From: Planctomycetes bacterium UBA7888
GTDB lineage: Bacteria > Planctomycetota > UBA1135
NCBI GenBank assembly: GCA_002500505.1
Contig: DLRM01000017.1
Span: 1,465 to 27,538 of the forward strand
Direction: 5' to 3'
Length of the DNA stretch: 26,074 nucleotides
The position numbers and the translations under genes are program-made. Below are positions 23,269 to 26,074 of this stretch, piece after piece. The number at the start of each line of letters is the position of its first letter. Position 1 is the first letter of the stretch. The notes beneath the pieces are model-generated. The model was not told the origin of the DNA and ran no database searches. It worked only from the letters and a program-made list of their open reading frames with translations.

Positions 23269-25129
23269 AGCCAAGGTGTTCCAGGAGCGCTTTCTGCTCT
23301 TGGCTCGTGTTACGTTCCGATTGACCAGAAGAATGGGAAATGGCGGTCTTCGCCATCTGCATCATTTCTTTCACTTTGTCTATTTCGACCTGAACTAAGT
23401 TCTTCATTTCTCCAGGATCTTCTTTCAAGTTGTGGAGCGACAGGGGCTCGTTCCCTCGAATCCTCACTCGGATCAAGAGCTTCCAATCTCCTTTACGGAT
23501 TGTGAGCTTCATTCCTGCACGCTCGATATGCGCGCGTTCTTCAGGTACTTTAATTTCCTTCGTATTACTGAGGTCACGACCAGAAAGGCCCTCAGTGGAA
23601 AGTCCGGCTAGCCCGAGCAATGTTGGCGCGACGTCCTCTAAGTGTGGGGTGATGGACATCTGCCCAGCCTCCATTCCGTGGCCAACCACAATAAAGGGAA
23701 CCTGAAGAAGCTCCTCGAACATCCCGCGGCTGTGAAGAACAAGGTCATGCTCACCAAAATGCTCGCCGTGGTCGGAAGTGAACAGAATGACCATAGGTCG
23801 ATTGTTTTGAGAAGCGGCCTTAATCAACTCTCCCATCAATTCATCAACATACAAAATTTCTTCATCATAGAGGTTGAGGAGGGCATTAGCCGCAGTTCGC
23901 GCATCACGATGCCGAGCAGCTTGCTCAGCTGTTTGCTCAACAATATCAACCAGCCGGATATCATCCTTAAGTTGCGTCATGAGATCCCAAGAGCTTGCGC
24001 CATGTTCCCTTAGAGACTCTGGAATTGAATCCTCCTGAAAAAAAGATCCCGCCCAAGGCGCTGGAGGCAAATACGGGAAGTGAGGGTCGAGAAGGTGAAA
24101 AAACAAAAACCAAGGTTGCTCCCGACCATTGAGATCTTTCAGCATGGCCTCTGCGTGAACAAGAGCCTTGCTTCCATCAGAAAGTGCTTGCGTATCCTCC
24201 ACAGGAGGAGAAAGAAGAGTGGGAAACCAAATGCTCGACAGCCAAAAAGGACTCACCCAACCAAGCCAAGTGTAATCTTGGGTGACGTGCCGAGCAGTGC
24301 CATAAATGCCAGGTCTCCTAGCGAGGGTGTCTTCGTAAACATCAAATCCTTTTGAGAAACCAGCACCGCCTCGCAGGAAACCATTCATCACAACGCCTGC
24401 TGTATTCCACCCAGCCTTCTGAAAGCGTTCCGCTAAGAAATCAATTCCTTTTTCAGGGACTTTGTCCCCATTGTCTCGAACACCATGCTGCAAAATGGGA
24501 AGGCCAGTAAGCATCGTGACATGGGAAGGGAGGGTTTGGTTCGATGTCGCCAATCCAAAAGGAGCCCAAGCTCCTCGCTTTTGAAGCTCTCTCAAATGAG
24601 GAAGGCGCTCCATTAGGGCAAGGACCCGATCTGCCCGGAGCGTGTCCACCGAGATAAGGAGAACATTGGGCCCCGCTAAAGACTCTGAATTTTCCGGGAA
24701 GGCGATGGGGCTCTGAGCGTTTGAAAGGTCCTCGAAAGAGGAAGGGGTCAGAAATAAAACAACTCCAACTAGATAAGGGGAAAGTGCCGCAGGCCAAGAA
24801 ATCCGCCGAATTGGGCAATACCTACTCAGTCTAGGGGCCAACCAAACAAAGAGCGGGATGGTGAAGAGGCTGAGATAGAAAGGAAAAATCCAATTGGAGA
24901 GGAGGGGTGGAAGAGCAAGGCCAATTCCTGCAATAAACCTTTCGGAATCGGATGACAAATGCTGAGAAAATAGCTTGGAAAAAATTCCAGAGACAAGAAG
25001 GGATACCAAAAATGCCCCAGTCAAAGCCAAAACTACGGCCTCGCGCAATAATCCCTCTGGGAAAGCAACGCCAAGGCAACCATCCAAAAGGGCAAGACAA
25101 CCGGCTCCAGCAAGCACTCCACGTAACAT
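23249..25129 (-). CDS. Membrane sulfatase-fold enzyme with Thr nucleophile (3 of 3)
   Basis: This 626-residue protein has about five hydrophobic segments in the first 130 residues, then a sulfatase-type domain with SVDTLRAD (Asp162), LFTSDHGEHFGEH (Asp453, His454) and a following HSRGMFEELLQVPFIV segment. The active-site loop is T199-L-P-S-H-V-T-M-L-T-G, so Thr is at the nucleophile position and His at the Arg position, as in the gene downstream of it. An insertion at about 370-420 (QLKDDIRLVDIVEQTAEQAA) is not in the other two. The C-terminus HLGYVEERN matches the L-G-Y ending of its paralogues. ATG 25129 lies 10 nt after the glycosyltransferase stop. Substrate unknown. Confidence 0.92.
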   Translation of the reverse strand: MLRGVLAGAGCLALLDGCLGVAFPEGLLREAVVLALTGAFLVSLLVSGIFSKLFSQHLSSDSERFIAGIGLALPPLLSNWIFPFYLSLFTIPLFVWLAPRLSRYCPIRRISWPAALSPYLVGVVLFLTPSSFEDLSNAQSPIAFPENSESLAGPNVLLISVDTLRADRVLALMERLPHLRELQKRGAWAPFGLATSNQTLPSHVTMLTGLPILQHGVRDNGDKVPEKGIDFLAERFQKAGWNTAGVVMNGFLRGGAGFSKGFDVYEDTLARRPGIYGTARHVTQDYTWLGWVSPFWLSSIWFPTLLSPPVEDTQALSDGSKALVHAEAMLKDLNGREQPWFLFFHLLDPHFPYLPPAPWAGSFFQEDSIPESLREHGASSWDLMTQLKDDIRLVDIVEQTAEQAARHRDARTAANALLNLYDEEILYVDELMGELIKAASQNNRPMVILFTSDHGEHFGEHDLVLHSRGMFEELLQVPFIVVGHGMEAGQMSITPHLEDVAPTLLGLAGLSTEGLSGRDLSNTKEIKVPEERAHIERAGMKLTIRKGDWKLLIRVRIRGNEPLSLHNLKEDPGEMKNLVQVEIDKVKEMMQMAKTAISHSSGQSERNTSQEQKALLEHLGYVEERN

Positions 25130-25139
25130 ATGGAAAATG

Positions 25140-26074
25140 TTACACCTGCGAGGAAGAAATTCCTCGGAAGGTAGCTGAAACTTCCTCCAGACGCTGAATG
25201 GTCTTATCTAGGTAACGCTCCCAAGAAAAACGAGATTCGACCCGACGGATGGCCTCCTGGGCACTCTTTTGCCAACGACCATCTTGTTGGTCCTCCTGGA
25301 CTAGCTGCATGCAGGAATCCGCGATGGAGCCATGAGAGAATGGGTCTACAGAGAGTCCACCACCGCACCTTTGGAGAGTTTCCATTGGACCTCCATGGTT
25401 CGATACCACAATGGGGGTACCCACTCTTAAAGATTCGACCGCAACCAAACCGAATGGTTCACAAAACGGAACGAAAATACAATACCTCGCTTTGGTTATA
25501 CGAGATTGGGCTTCTTCGTCAGAAATAAGCCCATGGAGTCGTACCTCGCCGCGAATCCCCAGTTCCTTCAACAAGTTTTGATAGCCAACTGAATCCGTCC
25601 CCTTTCCCCAAACATCCACCGGTTCGGAAAGCCGACCGGCATCTTTCATTCTTTGAAGTGCTTTAAAAACTCCAAACAAATTCTTTGTCGGTAAGCCACT
25701 CGAAATCACAACAGCCCCAAAAGGTAACTCTTCAGATTTCATTTCAACGCTTGGAGCCAATCCTAACGGAAGGACTTCGGAGTCAATTCGAAAACAGTCA
25801 CTAAAAACAGCTTTGGAATAGTCACTATTTACAAATGAGTGTTGTGGGAGCATTGCCAGTTTCCGCTCTAATCTTCTCTCTCTGTAATACCGAGGGCGAA
25901 GTTGATATTTCCAACCCAATCGAAGAGTCCCCTTTTTCTCCACAAGGGGGTGAGACGCATCAAAAGCATTATTTCTCACTGCAGAATGAACCTCTTTATT
26001 CGCAAATTTTGTAAAACTCTTCCTTGACGGTTCTTGACAATACCAACAAATTTTACCTTCTGCGCGATGGCTCC
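25140..26074 (-). CDS. Glycosyltransferase family 4, N-terminus beyond window
   Basis: The frame is open to the right edge, so the gene starts outside; about 310 residues are visible. The upstream part reads ICWYCQEPSRKSF, which resembles the Y-C-H-E-P-x-R segment near the N-terminus of many GT4 enzymes, so the GTG at 25979 is not the real start. The C-terminal domain has PFGAVVISSGLPTKN, a donor-binding region, and the E-x7-E motif in EPFGLVAVESLRVGTPIVVSN. A retaining, nucleotide-sugar-dependent enzyme is expected; neither donor nor acceptor can be read. It is the first visible gene of the block with two membrane sulfatase-fold enzymes, which suggests synthesis of a surface glycan or glycolipid. 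Confidence 0.92.
   Translation of the reverse strand, partial: SHRAEGKICWYCQEPSRKSFTKFANKEVHSAVRNNAFDASHPLVEKKGTLRLGWKYQLRPRYYRERRLERKLAMLPQHSFVNSDYSKAVFSDCFRIDSEVLPLGLAPSVEMKSEELPFGAVVISSGLPTKNLFGVFKALQRMKDAGRLSEPVDVWGKGTDSVGYQNLLKELGIRGEVRLHGLISDEEAQSRITKARYCIFVPFCEPFGLVAVESLRVGTPIVVSNHGGPMETLQRCGGGLSVDPFSHGSIADSCMQLVQEDQQDGRWQKSAQEAIRRVESRFSWERYLDKTIQRLEEVSATFRGISSSQV

Noticed and set aside
1..26074. Mobile elements, CRISPR arrays, prophage genes and defence systems
   Set aside because: No transposase, integrase, spaced direct repeats or nuclease/effector pairs were seen; recG is a housekeeping helicase here.

Overview
The window is a dense stretch of bacterial chromosome: 17 protein-coding genes, almost no spacer, and no tRNA, rRNA, insertion sequence, phage gene or CRISPR array that I can recognise. 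Base composition looks near 50% G+C by eye. Several features suggest an uncultured member of the Planctomycetota or a nearby phylum: a Hanks-type kinase with zinc ribbons, a secreted HEAT-repeat protein with W-x-x-W linkers, three membrane-anchored sulfatase-fold proteins, a DUF2961/GH172 protein, and few clear Shine-Dalgarno sites. This assignment is inference and only moderately secure.

Layout. (A) Minus strand, 6773 down to the left edge: DUF2961/GH172 protein, M32 carboxypeptidase, an isocitrate-type beta-decarboxylating dehydrogenase, a likely terminator, then a receptor-like Ser/Thr kinase that runs off the left edge. (B) Plus strand, 7092-10964: a fused homoaconitase-type hydro-lyase followed at once by a five-helix membrane sulfatase-fold enzyme. 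(C) Minus strand, 19131 down to 10961: recG, secreted HEAT-repeat protein, lytic transglycosylase, thioredoxin-fold [2Fe-2S] ferredoxin, elbB and an M1 aminopeptidase, tightly packed like an operon. (D) Plus strand, 19452-20231: a short-chain dehydrogenase behind a leader with four consecutive hairpins. (E) Minus strand, right edge down to 20233: a GT4 glycosyltransferase (cut by the edge), two more membrane sulfatase-fold enzymes and a CCA-adding enzyme, with spacings of about 10 nt or overlaps.

How the genes may work together. The hydro-lyase of block B and the dehydrogenase of block A lie within 4 kb of each other and catalyse consecutive steps of either the TCA cycle or the homocitrate (alpha-aminoadipate) route; their motifs do not settle which. 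Block E joins a sugar transferase to two membrane enzymes. All three sulfatase-fold proteins in the window have Thr where a true sulfatase has the Cys/Ser that becomes formylglycine, so they look more like phospho-group transferases or hydrolases of surface polymers or lipids than sulfatases. Block C mixes DNA repair with envelope and redox functions, and shared function there is unproven.

The most unusual points are the Thr-nucleophile sulfatase-fold trio, the mixed specificity signature of the dehydrogenase, the altered second catalytic acid of the GH172-like protein, the hairpin leader in front of the short-chain dehydrogenase, and the convergent genes that share one CTAG as both stop codons. 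I did not find a clear, wholly new multi-gene system.
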